Below, in pieces: positions 6,045 through 6,164 of a DNA stretch of 6,164 bases (its first letter is position 1; each line of letters opens with the position of its first letter). The notes under the pieces were generated by a model. It was not told the DNA's origin. It was given only the letters and a program-made list of their open reading frames with translations, and did not search any database. A program made the position numbers and the translations under genes. The stretch comes from Acidobacteriota bacterium (GTDB lineage Bacteria; Acidobacteriota; Terriglobia; Terriglobales; Acidobacteriaceae), in assembly GCA_021805955.1 (NCBI GenBank), contig JAJZDO010001066.1, forward strand, positions 1-6,164, written 5' to 3'.

Positions 6045-6164
6045 CATTACAACATTAAGAACTTATCCGTAAATAGATGTGGTCTGTCTCCAGCAGATCA
6101 AGGCCGCGGCCAAGGAAAGCAAGGCGACGTAGCTGGCCTCCGATTTTTCGAAGCTGACCAGCAG
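6045..6164 (-). mobile_element. End of an IS5-family insertion sequence, running off the right edge
   Basis: A transposase C-terminus on the minus strand points leftward toward the dehydrogenase operon, with only 18 bases between its stop codon and the TAG of the subunit 3 gene. The true element boundary lies somewhere in 6045-6062 but cannot be fixed, because the other terminal repeat and the second copy of the target duplication are outside the window. CTAG at 6041-6044 and TTAA at 6055-6058 are possible target-site sequences. Confidence 0.65.
6063..6164 (-). CDS. IS5-family transposase, C-terminal 33 residues (partial)
   Basis: Reading the minus strand inward from the edge gives LLVSFEKSEASYVALLSLAA, then ALICWRQTTSIYG and TAA at 6063-6065. 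The pattern L(L/V)xxxEKxxxxYxALxxLAxALICWR close to the stop codon is typical of the C-terminus of IS5-group DDE transposases. It contains the region after the last catalytic glutamate, so the active site itself is not visible. The reading is open to the window edge with no stop or frameshift, but whether the whole transposase is intact cannot be judged. It is too short to appear as an ATG-started frame. Assembled contigs often end in such repeated elements, which fits its position. Confidence 0.78.
   Translation of the reverse strand: MLVSFEKSEASYVALLSLAAALICWRQTTSIYG

Noticed and set aside
6055..6058. TTAA as target-site duplication of the insertion sequence
   Set aside because: Only one side of the element is in the window, so a duplication cannot be shown; CTAG at 6041-6044 is equally possible.

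Overview
The window is a high-GC bacterial fragment (about 58-60% G+C by eye). All full-length genes lie on the + strand and are tightly packed, so they look like one operon. Gene content and style (Reg_prop-type propeller, Rid-family protein, paired type I ligand-binding receptors, GMC oxidoreductase with a Tat-exported subunit 3, and an IS5-like element) fit a soil-type Gram-negative bacterium. Acidobacteria are a reasonable guess, but this is inferred from gene content and not from a phylogenetic marker. The fragment looks like a short metagenomic or draft contig with abnormal ends.

Layout: (1) the C-terminal end of a beta-propeller protein, whose first bases are not native sequence; (2) a Rid/YjgF/UK114-family protein that lacks the RidA catalytic arginine; (3) and (4) two divergent tandem substrate-binding proteins of the branched-chain amino acid receptor class (Peripla_BP_6 type), each with a signal peptide and with no permease or ATPase gene in the window; (5) a GMC flavoprotein oxidoreductase, catalytic subunit, with a Cys-x5-Cys-x3-Cys motif like the 3Fe-4S site of bacterial FAD glucose dehydrogenase; (6) a gluconate 2-dehydrogenase subunit 3-type protein with a twin-arginine signal; (7) on the minus strand, the C-terminal end of an IS5-family transposase running off the right edge.

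Genes 1 and 2 are separated by 6 bases. Genes 3/4 and 4/5 overlap by ATGA, and genes 5 and 6 are 27 bases apart. The most likely reading is a periplasmic sugar or polyol dehydrogenase: the GMC subunit is carried through the Tat system by its signal-bearing partner and passes electrons to a cytochrome c that is not in the window. The co-transcribed receptors would bind a substrate, product or cofactor. The substrate cannot be read from the sequence.

Two structural points need attention. Bases 1-25 are an exact inverted copy of 1320-1344, which lies inside the first receptor gene and places an in-frame stop ahead of the propeller fragment; this looks like an assembly or amplification chimera. 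The right end runs into an insertion sequence just after the last dehydrogenase gene, where a missing cytochrome gene might otherwise be found.
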